Assembly (NCBI GenBank): GCA_033980235.1 | Contig: CM067067.1 | Span: 31,506,451-31,570,450 of the forward strand | Direction: 5' to 3' | Source of the DNA: Diadema setosum | Lineage: Eukaryota > Echinodermata > Echinoidea > Diadematoida > Diadematidae | DNA length: 64,000 nt | Shown: positions 1 through 11,604 of the stretch, one piece after another | Layout: the number at the start of each line of letters is the position of its first letter | How positions within the stretch are numbered: the first letter of the stretch is position 1 | Program-made: the position numbers and the translations under genes | Notes under the pieces: generated by a model | Seen by the model: the letters and a program-made list of their open reading frames with translations, nothing else | The model's database searches: none | Told to the model about the DNA's origin: nothing

Positions 1-2190
1 AATGACAAAATTCTATGTACAACAATATGGCCAGTTGACATCATCGCTTAAGTATTATTTTGCATATTGTTATTGACTGTTCAAGAACTGTTCCAAACTT
101 CAAAATGTCATAACTTTCTTTTTTATCCGATTTTGATCAATATTTCATTGTTGTGCTGAGTAAATTTCATTCCTTCTTTCCGAACGTATTAAACTTTCGA
201 CTGCACTGGGGCGCTGATTTTATGCTACTGTCTTGTCGCTTGTCGTCTTAAAAAAAAAAAATGAAATGATGATGGACTATACTGGAAGTCTCTGTGTTTG
301 TAGTCTAATTGATCGAATGTGTTCGGTCTTTTGATCGGTGATCTTACCGTCTGGTTGATTTCTGCCTCATCATAGATGATCGTATATAGTGCAGGCTATA
401 CAATTCCTAACGTTATTTTTGTTGAACTTGGGCTTGTTCATCATTGTATCTCATTGACCGGGGGGGGGGGGGGTGTAGACGGCGGTGGCAAACAGAACTG
501 AATGCTGCACCTGCTGATGGTGCATTCAACAATGCGGTTTCCTGTTCTTAGTATGCGGATTATACGTCTCAAGTTGTGCCAACAGGTCTTTGAAACCACT
601 ATCGTTCTGTAAGCTACCAATTGAAGAAGAGGGTATCTGAAAATTCCATGATTGCCTATATATTTTCAAAGAATTTCTGTGTTTTTCATCGTGGGTTGTT
701 TGGAAGGTTGTTTTTTTTTTTTCTGAAAAGAGTTTGATGAAATGTTGCAATATTGAAGTTGTAAACAACATGGGTTCCTTGTAATGTGTGCTCTCGCTTC
801 TTGGCGACTGACCTATCCTTTGCTGCTTCTTTATGACAACACAACTGGGTAGCTTCTCGATGAGAATTATGAGAATCTGTCTTTCCTTCGCACCCTTGTT
901 CCTCAAGGAAAAAAAGATAGAGAAAAAAGTGCATTCCAAGCATTATCGTGCGGAAACTAATCTTGCATCGAGTCGCCATCTCATACGATTTGCCGAAGTG
1001 GTCGTTTGTTTTTATGATGACATCTTTTCTTTCACTGGGTTTATATATAGACAACAATGCGATAAGATTATACTCATTGCCAGTTTGCGGCAGTCAGATT
1101 TTAGCACAAACGATTCTGACTTTGAAATCACGGACTCGTATTGCATATAGATTTTGAAATTACTTCACAATCAATCAGCCACAAACAAAGTGAAAGAATT
1201 TTTACTTATTATACTCAAGGAGAAACTCATAATGAAGTTATATCGATTTATGTGCATGAATTAGCGATCCAACATGAAGCCTTCTTATTCACTTCCGAAG
1301 TCCGGAGAGATGAATAAGCCTCATTCCCATCGAATGCGGAGAAGAAGTATGATAATTGGTAATAGAAAGTAGCAGAAAATATTACATATGAAGAGAAGTA
1401 TTTTCTGCTAAACGAAATGAATTGAATGTTTTCTTGAGTACAAATGTCATTGCCATGATTTCAGGAAGAGTAAAGTTGAGAATCAATAACGAGCAGGTTT
1501 TCCTCTTGGTTGTAAATATCATTCACATACGCCATCAAAATTGAATTGAGATATGTGCATCTTGTTATTCCCATTGGAGATTGACTATTTCGAAGGCAAT
1601 CGTTTGTTTTGGATTCAATAGTGCAGACATTCAGATTTTCAATAGAAGGCGGCGAACGGAATATTGATTTTTCAATTGGACGCATCCATGAATAGCAGGT
1701 TTTCATGAGAAGTTTTGCCGAGAGTGAGATCATAATTGGCGGTAGCAGTTTAAAGCTGAGCAATTCTGACCTGTCGTGAACTCAACTGATCTTTTAGATA
1801 GGGGGAAAAAGTATTTGTATCCGCATTAGTGACGTCAACAGCGAAGTTTTGATCGATTTTTTCTCTTTCCTTATATTTAACTTCATGAGTAAAATGTAAT
1901 CTCTTTCAAAGACTTAATAGTATGAGTGAAACCCTTTTAGAAAGTTGTTAGAAAACGGTGCTGACCTTCATTTTTCTTCTTTACGAATAAACAATCGATG
2001 TCAACGGCTAAATAAAAGTATGGATATCAACCCTTTCAGAAAGTTGTACAGTACAGTATTGATCTTCATTTTCTCTCTCTTATCTATTCAGGGACAAAAA
2101 ATACAACGAAATGACTCGAAATAATAATTATCGATTATTTTGTTACAATAGATTTGCTAATGTCTGATAAATATTCGATGTTGCATAAGC
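1..2190. other. Single-copy flank, no gene seen
   Basis: AT-rich sequence left of the receptor array. Open frames here are short, overlap on both strands and have no recognisable domain. A run of 14 G lies at 460-473. No paralogue of this stretch is visible elsewhere in the window. Confidence 0.5.
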
Positions 2191-2194
2191 AATA

Positions 2195-2490
2195 TACAGA
2201 TGTGACATAATGGAAATGTTTAGTGGTGCCTTTTCATATGCTGACGATTTGATTATTTTTTATCCCATAGTATTCCGGCTCTGAAGGAACTGATGAGTAT
2301 TTGTCAAAATTGTGTTCTTCAGTTTGGATTGAAAGTTCAAAACCGATAAAGTTAATTATCAGTGTATATTGTAATACAAATTAAAGGAAAAATATGTGAA
2401 AGTTGGAGACAAAATATGCTATCTCGGTCAGTCTATTTCAAATGATTCCATGTGTGCTGATTTTGTCCAAAGTAAAAATTGGTGCTTTTA
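2195..2490 (+). mobile_element. Degenerate LINE reverse-transcriptase remnant
   Basis: Broken translation shows the catalytic block FSYADDLIIF (YADD at 2237-2248). After a frameshift comes a helix-like stretch IPALKELMSICQN, and then YLGQSISND at 2420-2446, a motif typical downstream of YADD in non-LTR retrotransposon reverse transcriptases. Frameshifts and stops show the copy is dead. Only the palm part is visible, and the 5' and 3' ends cannot be placed. Confidence 0.65.
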
Positions 2491-2756
2491 GTTGTTAATG
2501 TATAATTTTGTTGAGTAACTTTAGATCTATGCCATGTGTGACGTACGAATATGTTTGTTTGTTTTCAGAAATGTGGCTGTAGCTATTACGTTTTCAATTA
2601 TGTCCACTATGATATGTAGTATTTCGTTCCTCATTATAGACGCGTTATTCATAGAAAACCATGCATGCAATTCGTAGGTATTGAAAGTTCTATGGCAGAC
2701 ACACAAAGTGTTCTTGCTTTGTCTGACTAAAATGATGAGTCCTGACTTATGATTAT

Positions 2757-2912
2757 ATGTATATAATATATATAATATCATATATATATATGATATATAT
2801 TATATATAATATATAGTATACTTATATATATATGTATAATATATATTAAATATATATAATATGTATTATATTTATATATAAATATATGTATATAATATTC
2901 TATGTATATATA
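2757..2912. repeat. (TA)n-rich microsatellite
   Basis: About 155 bases consist almost only of A and T in imperfect TATA/ATAT alternation with short palindromes. A simple repeat with no gene content. Confidence 0.9.
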
Positions 2913-4200
2913 TCATCAGACAGTACAAAATAAATGAATGTGGAATATGAAATGTATTATGAAGTAATTATGAAGTAAAATGGATGATGTTGTCAGGAGT
3001 GTTAAGCGAGAGGAAATTGATTTTATCAAGGACAACAAGGAATTTTCCTTTTGATTCCTCAAAGATCTGATAATATGCATATTAATTCCTGAATATAAGA
3101 ACGACTCCAGTCGGTTACCGCTACCGCCTTTGCAAACCATTTACGAGGTCATGCAAATACAGATAATCATTCAAGTGACTGTTTTATAGTCAAATTTGTA
3201 TGAATAATATGCCAATAACTGAAAACACTAAAAGCAGTAGGAAGTTATATTCATTTCTATTTTTCTTAAATTTTCTCTAATGGACTTTGGTCGTTCTTAT
3301 ATTCAGGTATTTGTAGGTGTGAGTCTGCATCACTACAGCAGGCATGGAATGGAATGTGAGCAGGGAGAAGGCGGTACTCTGGGTCGCTTTTTTTTTCAGT
3401 ATTTGCCTGTAATTTTACTCTAACATTGTTTCGACTGTTCAGGGGATGTGAAATGTTGATGCCTTTGCGAAAGGCCACCGTCATGTCATGTTGCAAGTGC
3501 TTATACTTTATGACAATGTATTGATGCGTGAGACTGTGTGTACCGTGTGCAATGTGCATGTACACGAGTGTCGTTTATTGGAAATGAAATACTATTAAAC
3601 GAAATAAAAGAATGAATGATTGAGTCTACGAGTGTATGGGTGCGGTACATGCGATGGTTATTTTACGGATGATGTCCTGTTTGGTTTTAACCGGACGTCG
3701 GCGCTTCTTCCATCAACATGTGAACAGCCAGAGTGGGCGGGGGGGGGGGGGGAGGAATGTCCTGAAATACTGAAATATTTAATTGCAATGATTTTATTGT
3801 TGTAAATGAATTAAAACAATATGGATATTAATGTGCCTTTGTCTCATTTCCCTAAAAGTATCTTAATTATCTGTATAGTTAACCTTTTCTCTTACATTTT
3901 TTTTTTGTGGTATAGATATTACGTTTGTAATGTGTATCTGCATATTCTAATGCAATGTATTCGTTGTGTAAGATTTCTGCCTTGCTGAAGGAAATAAATA
4001 TTATGATAATACATACGATTACTTGCATTTCACTGTCTGACGCATTTCCTTGATGAAACGCTTGTTAATCCGAATGAGTCTGCAAACAACTGAACACAAA
4101 ATCTGGTTGTGTAAAATGATTTCCATCTGCGATGCTTATACATGTATGAGATTTTCATTTGTAGTAGTATTAGTAGTAGTATTCCAAGCGACTTATTAGC
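2913..4200. other. Single-copy flank, no gene seen
   Basis: No credible coding region, RNA gene or paralogue is visible. A 14-G run lies at 3739-3752. The stretch ends where the duplicated receptor unit starts, with the first shared bases near TATCATGACATACACAC. Confidence 0.45.
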
Positions 4201-4660
4201 TACTATATATCATGACATACACACTTAAGTTTTAGTAAAGTTTTCTTTTCTTTTTTATGTAAGTAGGTGTGATGACGCAGACATAATGTGGCAAATGTTG
4301 GCACAACCCGAAAAACCCCGTATAAAATGAAAACAAAAAAAAATATTGAAATAAATTTTTACTTAAGGTTGAAGCACGAGAAACTAGGAATATATCTGCG
4401 TAATCATAGTGGAATGTACTTCATGCACATGTGACGGTTGCTCTTTCGTAGTTCGCATAATTATTATGTATTGTGAGTAACCCAATTATTTGAGGCGACT
4501 TTTCGTACGTGAGAAAAAAAAAAAACAAAAAAAAAAAAACTCACACTTTTCTAGGAACACGTACCTGGTCTTATGACCCTGCCCCATTTTGTTACACATA
4601 TATATGCCCATCAGTGTTTGTATGTGTGCGTGCGGGGGGGGGGGGGATGAGGAAGGGGGA
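4201..4660 (+). repeat. Duplicated upstream block of receptor unit 1 (array left edge)
   Basis: Sequence beginning TATCATGACATACACAC is shared with 19552-19990, 31605-31960, 40465-40800 and 59550-59900. The match in units 2-5 also continues further left, but in unit 1 it stops here, so this marks the left edge of the tandem array. A G-run at 4634-4646 precedes the promoter-like block. Confidence 0.75.
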
Positions 4661-4713
4661 TTCCTGAGCATGCGCACGAAACCCTCGTGGTGTGGTACAT
4701 TGCTTTTTTTTTT
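4661..4713 (+). promoter_or_regulatory. Conserved promoter-like block, receptor gene 1
   Basis: TTCCTGAGCATGCGCACGAA followed by CCTCGTGGTGTGGTACATTG is conserved before exon 1 of all five receptors. GCATGCGCAC resembles the NRF1 consensus. The E-box found in units 2, 3 and 5 (CACGTG) is CTCGTG here. A T-run replaces the AATCATG segment seen in the other copies. No TATA box is evident. Confidence 0.55.
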
Positions 4714-4823
4714 ATTCATAATCTGCATAGAGATTTGCGAGGATTTAAGTGCGTGAGAGATTCTGCTGATTTGTCACTTGCGTCGAGTTCTAAAACCTGC
4801 TGGACAATTCGACTCAGAGTAAG
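4714..4823 (+). other. Noncoding exon 1 of receptor gene 1
   Basis: This block is conserved in all five units and ends AGAGTAAG at a strong donor GTAAGT (GT at 4824-4825). Conservation falls after the donor. It contains no ATG: the ATG that opens an upstream ORF in units 2-5 is ATT here. The frame is otherwise open through the junction. The transcription start is unknown, so the 5' limit is set by homology. The inferred intron is 4824-5883. Confidence 0.7.
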
Positions 4824-5883
4824 GTAAGTTGGCCGTAGGCCTACCAGGTTCTAGGCTAGTATCAGGACCCCAGTCTAGCTGTGCTTGCAGCTGCTATAGG
4901 GATTACTCCGTCAACGACCCAAACATTACAAGTATAAGATGTCTCTTTTGATGACTTGTATATAAGTTCGCGCTTAGTCACCGACTTCCGCTAAAGGTCA
5001 TAAAAATCATCTTTCGAGTTTCAATTAATGTTTGAAAAAAATACAAGCGGTTTGAGACCTAACGCTCTTTGGCTTTTGGTTTACATGTGCTTGGAAATCT
5101 GTATACAGGTAGCATAATCTAGGCCTATAGGTGGTGTATACATTCTATTGAAAATATTTGCATATTTGCATGTGAAATGATGTCACAGCGCTAAAATTTG
5201 TTCGAAATCACGCGGTTATTAAAACTTAAGTGATACAACTGCGCTCCTGCCACACTTTTGAGTGTGTGTGTGTGTGTGTGTCTGTATTCCATAAGAGATA
5301 GTCTATTATGTTAAAAATGCAAGACGTATTGTGTCTTATTCCACTCATGCCCTCGTGAACACACATGAGCTTAAAGATAATCCCCTATCACAGAGCAGAA
5401 TACAGTATTGTTTTTGCTTCGGTCTGTCGGTGGATGCAATTTGTTTGGAGATGTTTACACGAGTGGTAATTCGACAGAAAATAATAATAAATCATTGGCA
5501 AGAATAAGGAGCATTTTACGATGAGAGAAATGTAATTTTACATGCCATATTGACAATATTGCATTAACATTGATGTGAAGGTGCCTTCACTTTAGTAAAT
5601 CATTTTCATTCTTTGTTATCATTACTACAAGCGCCTTAATCCTTAAACATTTTGTAACACAAAAAGTTGAGACATAATGAAATAAAGTAGATAATTCATT
5701 TAATTCTCCACCATCAATATTGCTGTATGAGAACAGGCGAGTGGCGGTTATTTTGATAAATTTTAAATTAAATGTTTTTGTCTGTTTCAATGTTGCAGTA
5801 AGATGTTAATTAAAATCAATTATGAGAAAATAAAATACAGAAGTGGACGACACTTAATGATTACTCATCTTTTATCCCCGCAG

Positions 5884-7110
5884 ATGTATCTGATGTGTAC
5901 AATGAGTGGCAGCGTTGTTTTCATAGCAACTTTTCTGGCCGTAGCAATCAACGACGCACTGGCCACAGTGTTGCCCGAGACCCAGCGGATGTCTGTAGAA
6001 GTCGTCGTACTAGACCACACCCTCCCGGTAACCAACGCCGATGGTGTACACGAAACAGGTCAAGCAGGTGGCAGAGATGCCACGGCGCTCTCTACCGAAA
6101 ATGAACATACGTCTGCACTTGTTACTGACTGGTCGGAGGTTTCAGAGGCGCCGCAGTGGGTTTGGATCTTAAAATGGTCCTGGTCCACCATCCTTCAGTT
6201 TTTCTGTGCCCTGTTTGGTATGATTGGTAATTCTCTGGTCATCGTTGCCGTGATGAAGAGAAGAGGCGCTAAACACACAACAGACATCTTCATCACAGCC
6301 CTAGCCGTCGCCGATTTATTCACCTCCATTTTTCTGATACCTCATCCCGTTGCTGTGCGCATACCTAACTCGGTGCTCGGAACGATTTACTGCAAACTAG
6401 TGTACAACCGCTTCCCAACTTGGCTTTGTATTCATGCGTCTGGATACACGTTGATGGGAATGTCATGTGCACGTTTGGTGGCAGTGATAAGCCCGCTGCA
6501 TTTCAAATCCGTCGTTACCCCGCGGGCAATCTTCAAGTACATCTGTGGGGCGTGGGTGTTCTCAGTTGTCCCTTTTCTGTACATTGTCAACATGAACGTT
6601 ATTAAGAATGCCTGTGTACTCGCAGGCAGTCATGTCGTGAGGATTTCCCTCTGGTGTTATCTCTTCACGCTTCGGGTGGGCGTTCCTACAGCCATTATGA
6701 TAGTTACTCAAGTTTTGACCGCGTGCTCGCTCCATCGCCAATCGCGTCGTACCCGAGGAGCGCGCAGTTTAAAAGATGGCTCAAAGGAGTCGTTTCACGA
6801 CAAGGCGCGCAACCGAATCGTTCGGCTTACGTTCCTCATCGTCCTGGTTTATATCATGGCCCTGTGTCCTCACCATACGGCAACGGTTATTGCTCTAGCA
6901 AGCGGATCTCTGGCATCGTACGTCAACAGTCCACTTCATGATTCCCTTTTCTTGCTGACGTTTTTGAATTCATTTGCAAATCCATTCATTTATGCTGCCC
7001 AGTACCCCAAATTCCGTTCCGCAATTAAGAATCTTATCTCTTCATCCGATGACGAAGTGAATAACCCTATCTTTAATGAATTCGTTAATTCGATTGCGCA
7101 AAAAAAATAA
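5884..7110 (+). CDS. Class A rhodopsin-like GPCR, array copy 1
   Basis: Predicted seven-helix plasma-membrane receptor of 408 residues; ligand unknown. The start is the first ATG after the conserved acceptor CCCCGCAG; the frame is open upstream but that sequence is intronic. A signal peptide (hydrophobic core around VVFIATFLAVAI, possible cleavage after DALA) precedes an extracellular N-terminus of about 75 residues. Class A landmarks: GMIGN with N1.50 near residue 116, LAVAD with D2.50 near 144, ARL in place of DRY at 196-198, MALCP in place of CWxP with the proline near 329, and NPFIY at 366-370. Compared with its paralogues it has an extra ATG codon (MYL), a 3-residue insert QAG in the N-terminus, and a 10-residue tail EFVNSIAQKK created by TAA to GAA change of the ancestral stop. 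It is one of five tandem + strand copies. Confidence 0.92.
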   Translation: MYLMCTMSGSVVFIATFLAVAINDALATVLPETQRMSVEVVVLDHTLPVTNADGVHETGQAGGRDATALSTENEHTSALVTDWSEVSEAPQWVWILKWSWSTILQFFCALFGMIGNSLVIVAVMKRRGAKHTTDIFITALAVADLFTSIFLIPHPVAVRIPNSVLGTIYCKLVYNRFPTWLCIHASGYTLMGMSCARLVAVISPLHFKSVVTPRAIFKYICGAWVFSVVPFLYIVNMNVIKNACVLAGSHVVRISLWCYLFTLRVGVPTAIMIVTQVLTACSLHRQSRRTRGARSLKDGSKESFHDKARNRIVRLTFLIVLVYIMALCPHHTATVIALASGSLASYVNSPLHDSLFLLTFLNSFANPFIYAAQYPKFRSAIKNLISSSDDEVNNPIFNEFVNSIAQKK

Positions 7111-7783
7111 TATCAACTGTCAGCCAATTCTAAACTTTCATACCACCAAAAAAAAAAAAAATGAATTCGGTGCATGATTGCGTTTGTCGACTTTTTATAA
7201 ACAGTAGCTGTGATATTGACGCCGTATATCTCAAATTACACCATTAATGTATTTATTTATATATTTTTTGCATTTCAGACCAATTCCATGAAATCTAATA
7301 CTGACATTCACAGTATTTGTACCAAACCACATGCACTTTCACCGAGGAATAATAGTTAATGGCGCGAATAGAAAAAAGGAGTAGGCCAATAAAGGCCTAT
7401 ACTGTCTAATAGAAAATTTACCTTGGTATGGGACCTGATTTCCAGTTAGCGATTTCGCATTTTCTGTCTGATGCGCAACAATACCTTAGAGATAATTACG
7501 TCTATGACGTTAATGTGGGAATGAACATGTACTACATTTAGTGAACGTTTATTTCAATACTCACCTCAATTCGTTGAATTCATTTTCAAATCAAACGTTG
7601 TCACAATTCCTGGTGCGCTGATTAATTACAAAGGTTAACAATATTAGAATGTTCAAACGAAGGCTCAGCAATGAGCTCTAATTTCACTCATGCTTTTGCA
7701 CTTATCTACTCTTGCATTTATCTACGGCGCCTCAGAATAGGCCACTAGATCGATGGCGCATTACAAATGCTATACTTATTATT
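7111..7783 (+). other. 3' flank of receptor gene 1
   Basis: Homologous to the flanks after the other four receptors. It contains a conserved pyrimidine-rich tract ending CATTTCAG (AG at 7277-7278) about 170 bp after the stop, and an AATAAA at 7388-7393 that could be a polyadenylation signal but is not conserved in the other copies. No gene seen. Confidence 0.6.
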
Positions 7784-8618
7784 ATACCCCCGCCAAAGGA
7801 AGTTTGAAGGGGGTATATAGGAATCAGTTGACGGTCGGTCGGGCGGTCGGGCGGTCGGGCGGTCGGTCCGTTGCAAATCTTGCGTCGCAAACTACTTCCT
7901 CAGTTTTCAACCGATTCCCATAAAACTTGGCACAGATGTGTGCCTTGGGTTGTAGATGTGCAAGACGTATTTTTTGACAGTACCCAAAAGTACGTTGCCA
8001 TGATAACGGCATATTATGGGCAAAAATTCGTACATATCTTGCGTCGCGAACTCCTCCCACAGTTTTTGATCAATTTTTATGAAATTAGGTACAGATGTTC
8101 ATCTGAATATGTTAATGTGCAAGACACATATTTCCGCAGTGGCAAAAAGTGCGTTGCCATGGTAACGGCATGTTATTGGTAAAATATAGGGCAAAATGCT
8201 TCATGGCAAAACTGCTTCATCAGTGTTCTTCCAATTCTCATGGAATTCATATTGAATGTTTGTCTTAGGATATAGGTCAGCATGACACATTTCTTGACAG
8301 TGACAAAAAGTATGTTGCCATGGTAACAGCTCACATATTATGAGCCAAAATGATGGAAAATTTTGTGTTGCAAAATACTTCCTCAGTTTTTGCCAAATTT
8401 CCATGAAACTTGGTACAGATGTGTGCCTTTGGTTGTAGATGTGCAAGACGCATTTTTCGACAGTACGCGAAAGTACGTTGCCATGGTAACGGCATATTAA
8501 TGGCAGAAGATCAAGAAAAGATCTTGCGGGTTTAACTACTTCCTCAGTTTTTTGACCGAAGCTTATGAAATGTTGTTTGGCGGGGGTATAACCAGTCGCT
8601 GTAGCGACATTTCTAGTT
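7784..8618. repeat. Tandem X-box repeat element A
   Basis: Bounded by TATACCCCCGCCAAA on the left and GGCGGGGGTATA near the right end, so it behaves like an inverted-repeat element. The inside is a run of about four 150-bp units. Each unit has the line CTTCCTCAGTTTT, then TGTGCAAGAC, then a GTTGCCATGGTAAC-type palindrome (near 7993, 8153, 8312 and 8478). A CGGTCGGGCGGT run lies at 7833-7870. No coding potential. Confidence 0.75.
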
Positions 8619-8628
8619 ATTATTATTA

Positions 8629-8659
<31 letters not shown>

Positions 8660-8690
8660 CATTATTATTGTCATTATCATTATTACTTTT
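8619..8690. repeat. (TTA)n microsatellite
   Basis: Imperfect TTATTA/TTATCA repeat directly after the X-box element; the same position is TTA-rich in the other spacers. Confidence 0.85.
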
Positions 8691-10685
8691 GCCTTATCTA
8701 TGTTATCATATTATGATGAGCTATGACACGTAATAAGTACCGTGAATTAAGTTTCCATGCCTTCTACAGAGCTGCCAACTAGTACTGATTTTCAGTAATT
8801 TCTACTGAAATTGGACAAGAATACAGAAGGTTGCAAGCAAATAACTGGTTTTAGAAATCATTGTCTGTGATATATTCTATTGCACTCTTACGGATTACTG
8901 ATTTTCACTAGAAAAAAAATCAAAGTACTGAAATTGCTTTGCTTGCATGGTTGTCACCATTTGCCTCTCCTTTTGCAACGTCTTCAAGCACGTAAGATTA
9001 GAAATACAAGTCACTTTACTTCACGTGACGTGTTAGGAAAATTCGGAGTGCACAGCAAGGGCATGAAGGGCGTCGATTCCTGGGAGGTAACATATTATCC
9101 CCCCCCCCCAAAAAAAAAAAAAAAAAAAAAAAGGTCCCATGATGTGGATATTTTCTTGCTTTTTTCATTGAAAACTATTCAAATATTTCACCCGAAATGA
9201 TCATCAGGTTGTTAAATTGCAATTCTGATCGTATGCAAATTCTCCGTCGCACGCACCCCCTCCCATTCTCGGTCCTTTCCAATAGACTTAGTACACTTTC
9301 AGAATTGCAGATTACCGAATATTTCATCAAAAGTGTCCGACAGATCTGTCACATCACTTCGAACGTCCTCGTATGGGAAGGTTGGGTTGCATTTGGGCCA
9401 TCTCATTTTATACCTCCCCTGTTATATTAACCTTCCCTTCATTCATTTATCATGGCTACATTTTGGGAATTGACCATTCAAATTTTAAAAATTCAAAAGC
9501 TCCCTCGAATGGGAGGGGTACCCTACCCCCTGCGATCCTTCCCTTGCTTGGTCCTCCTCCGGCAAACGTGGTATTCCACAAAAAAAAAAAAAAATATATG
9601 TATCAGATCGTACTAAGTATACTTCAATTCTAAGAAATGCAAGAGCTCCGATGTGTGGGTAAGGGATACCCCCTCCCATCAACTCCTATACACTTATTAC
9701 ACAGTGATGACGCACATGCGGAACAAGAGGTGAGATACCACGATTTATTCATTCACATACTTGTGGATGTTTATTTAGTCTTACTTTTTAGAAGAAAAAA
9801 AAAGAAATAAAAAATAGGAAAAACGCGTAGTAAATCGCTGATTTTCAGGTCTAAAAAAGCAAAATTTCCCTTATGTGGGAGAGCCCAGCCCCCACCCCCG
9901 CACGTATCTTCAAAATTTGTGTGCCCTTACTCCCTATGTCATTTGAAGTTTGTGTTGACAGAAAATTCCCCCTTAAGTGTCCCACTTTGATTTCGTTTGA
10001 AGTTATAGAGAAATAAAGAGAATGAAAACTCTTTTTTTTCTATTTCATTCATGTCTCTCATTGCGCTAAACTGGTCGTTTGTTATCATTGTTATCTTAAA
10101 AAGGCATTTGCAAATGAAAGACAATATGTCATTTTTGCATTTTTTTTTTATTTTTGTGCCTTGGAGGAAAAAAAAAATATGTTCACTCATGCGTATAAAA
10201 GTTTCCCTTTTTACTGACCTACTGCGTTGGTAGCCAATTGAATTACCTCTAATACGAAGATTTCCATCAAAATCTTCTATGAAAATTATGAACTCAAATA
10301 AGTGTTTACTTTTTTTGCTGAGTGTATAAAGACACGAACTACAAGGGATCTAAACTTCAGGCTGTGATCTACGCACTACAGGTCTATAGGTACCATATGG
10401 GCAGTTTAGAGTACTATGAACAGCGGGCAATTATTAGAAATGATGCCCCCTTTTTCAATTCAACCAAACAGAGTGCCGCTCTAAACAACTTTCACTGATG
10501 AGAATATCTATGTGTTTATAACAGTTTGCCGGAATTTTTCAGTGGTTTCCCCCATTCAAGAATCATACATATTTCAATGACAGATGTTGCATCCCGGCCC
10601 AGCTGTAACATTATGTTACGACACCAGTGCCGAGGGACAGTGCTTTTTAAAGCATCACTTTGTCCTTGCTCTCCTTGGTATAATG
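8691..10685. other. Duplicated intergenic block, spacer 1-2
   Basis: Parallel to 37241-39540 in spacer 3-4, with partial matches at 23600-24900 and 48900-49660. It holds a conserved poly-C/poly-A junction (C run 9099-9109, A run to 9132) and several short frames that recur in the paralogous blocks without a conserved protein. The end of an inverted-repeat element (TTTTTTGCTGAGTGTAT) lies near 10312-10328. No gene recognised. Confidence 0.55.
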
Positions 10686-10690
10686 ATATA

Positions 10691-11604
10691 GGTTTTCCCA
10701 TCCATTTTCGCACTTTTGTCATTCAATTTCAAAGACTTATTATCCAATTTCTTCCCGAGAAGCACGTGGAACGGAAATCCTAACTTCAATTTCGTCATTT
10801 GTCATTGTAATTCGTTTTTGTCAAACATTTTCGAAGACATAGCATTCAAAATCCTCAATTGTCATTCAAATTCATCCCTCCCGCTGACGGATCGCAGAAT
10901 GTGAAGATCAAATTCGTTTTTGTTCACACAATTTCATGAATTTTTCATTCAAATTAGCCAGATGTTGTCGATTCTTTATTTTGAGGGTGAACCAACTTTA
11001 AGCCGACATATTTTTACTTTCTCTCGTAAGTTGTAAACATAATTATGTTATCCATTCTTTGACATTAAACAGGCTACAATTCTACACTTTAAATTTGGTC
11101 TTTCATCATGTTTGCCTAGAAATCGTTTGTCAGTGTTTTCGTATGCGAGACGGTACGTCTGTTTGTATCAGTGTGTACTCGGATTGCTTGTGTGTGTGTC
11201 TGTATCTGTGGTTCTGTGTGTGTGTGTGTGGGGGGGGGGGGACACTTGTGTGTATGTTAACTCCTGAATGTAAAATGTGAACGGTTACAGAAAAAAAATA
11301 CATGACTGGGAAATCACACCGGATAGAGATGTGAGACGAATATTAATGAAAATTTAACGAAAATGACTGACAAACGACGAAATCGATCCTGCTGTTTTGA
11401 GTGCTGCGAGAGAGACTGACGAGTTTGAACTGTAAATGACGAAAATGTATGCCAAGTGACTAAATTGAATGGACTTTATTTGAAAATGAACAACGAAAGA
11501 CGAATTTGAAAGTAAGACTTGCCTGTTCCCGACATCCCGCGACGAAATTGAAGTAAAAATTTGTGAAATTGAATGAAAGAAATTTGAAAATGAGTGGGAA
11601 AACC
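10691..11604. mobile_element. TATAGG-family inverted-repeat element, copy 1
   Basis: Begins TATAGGTTTTCCCATCCATT and ends with the inverse AGTGGGAAAACCTATA. The left half is rich in CATTCAAATTC-like motifs, the right half in GAATTTGAA/AATTGAATG. There is no transposase-like frame, so it is a non-autonomous DNA element. Empty sites at 30630-30650 and 39540-39555 (CTTGGTATARTRATATGT) confirm insertion at TA. A second element abuts it on the right. A (GT)n/G-run lies at 11190-11241. Confidence 0.7.

Noticed and set aside
526..1150. Overlapping frames on both strands in the left flank
   Set aside because: Several mutually overlapping short frames with no domain, signal or paralogue; consistent with chance.
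5803..5883. Upstream in-frame extension of receptor 1 to an ATG at 5803
   Set aside because: These codons lie in the conserved intron end before CCCCGCAG and are not preserved as protein in other copies.
8201..8680. 159-residue - strand frame
   Set aside because: It covers the X-box repeat units and the TTA microsatellite; poly-isoleucine start and repeat origin.
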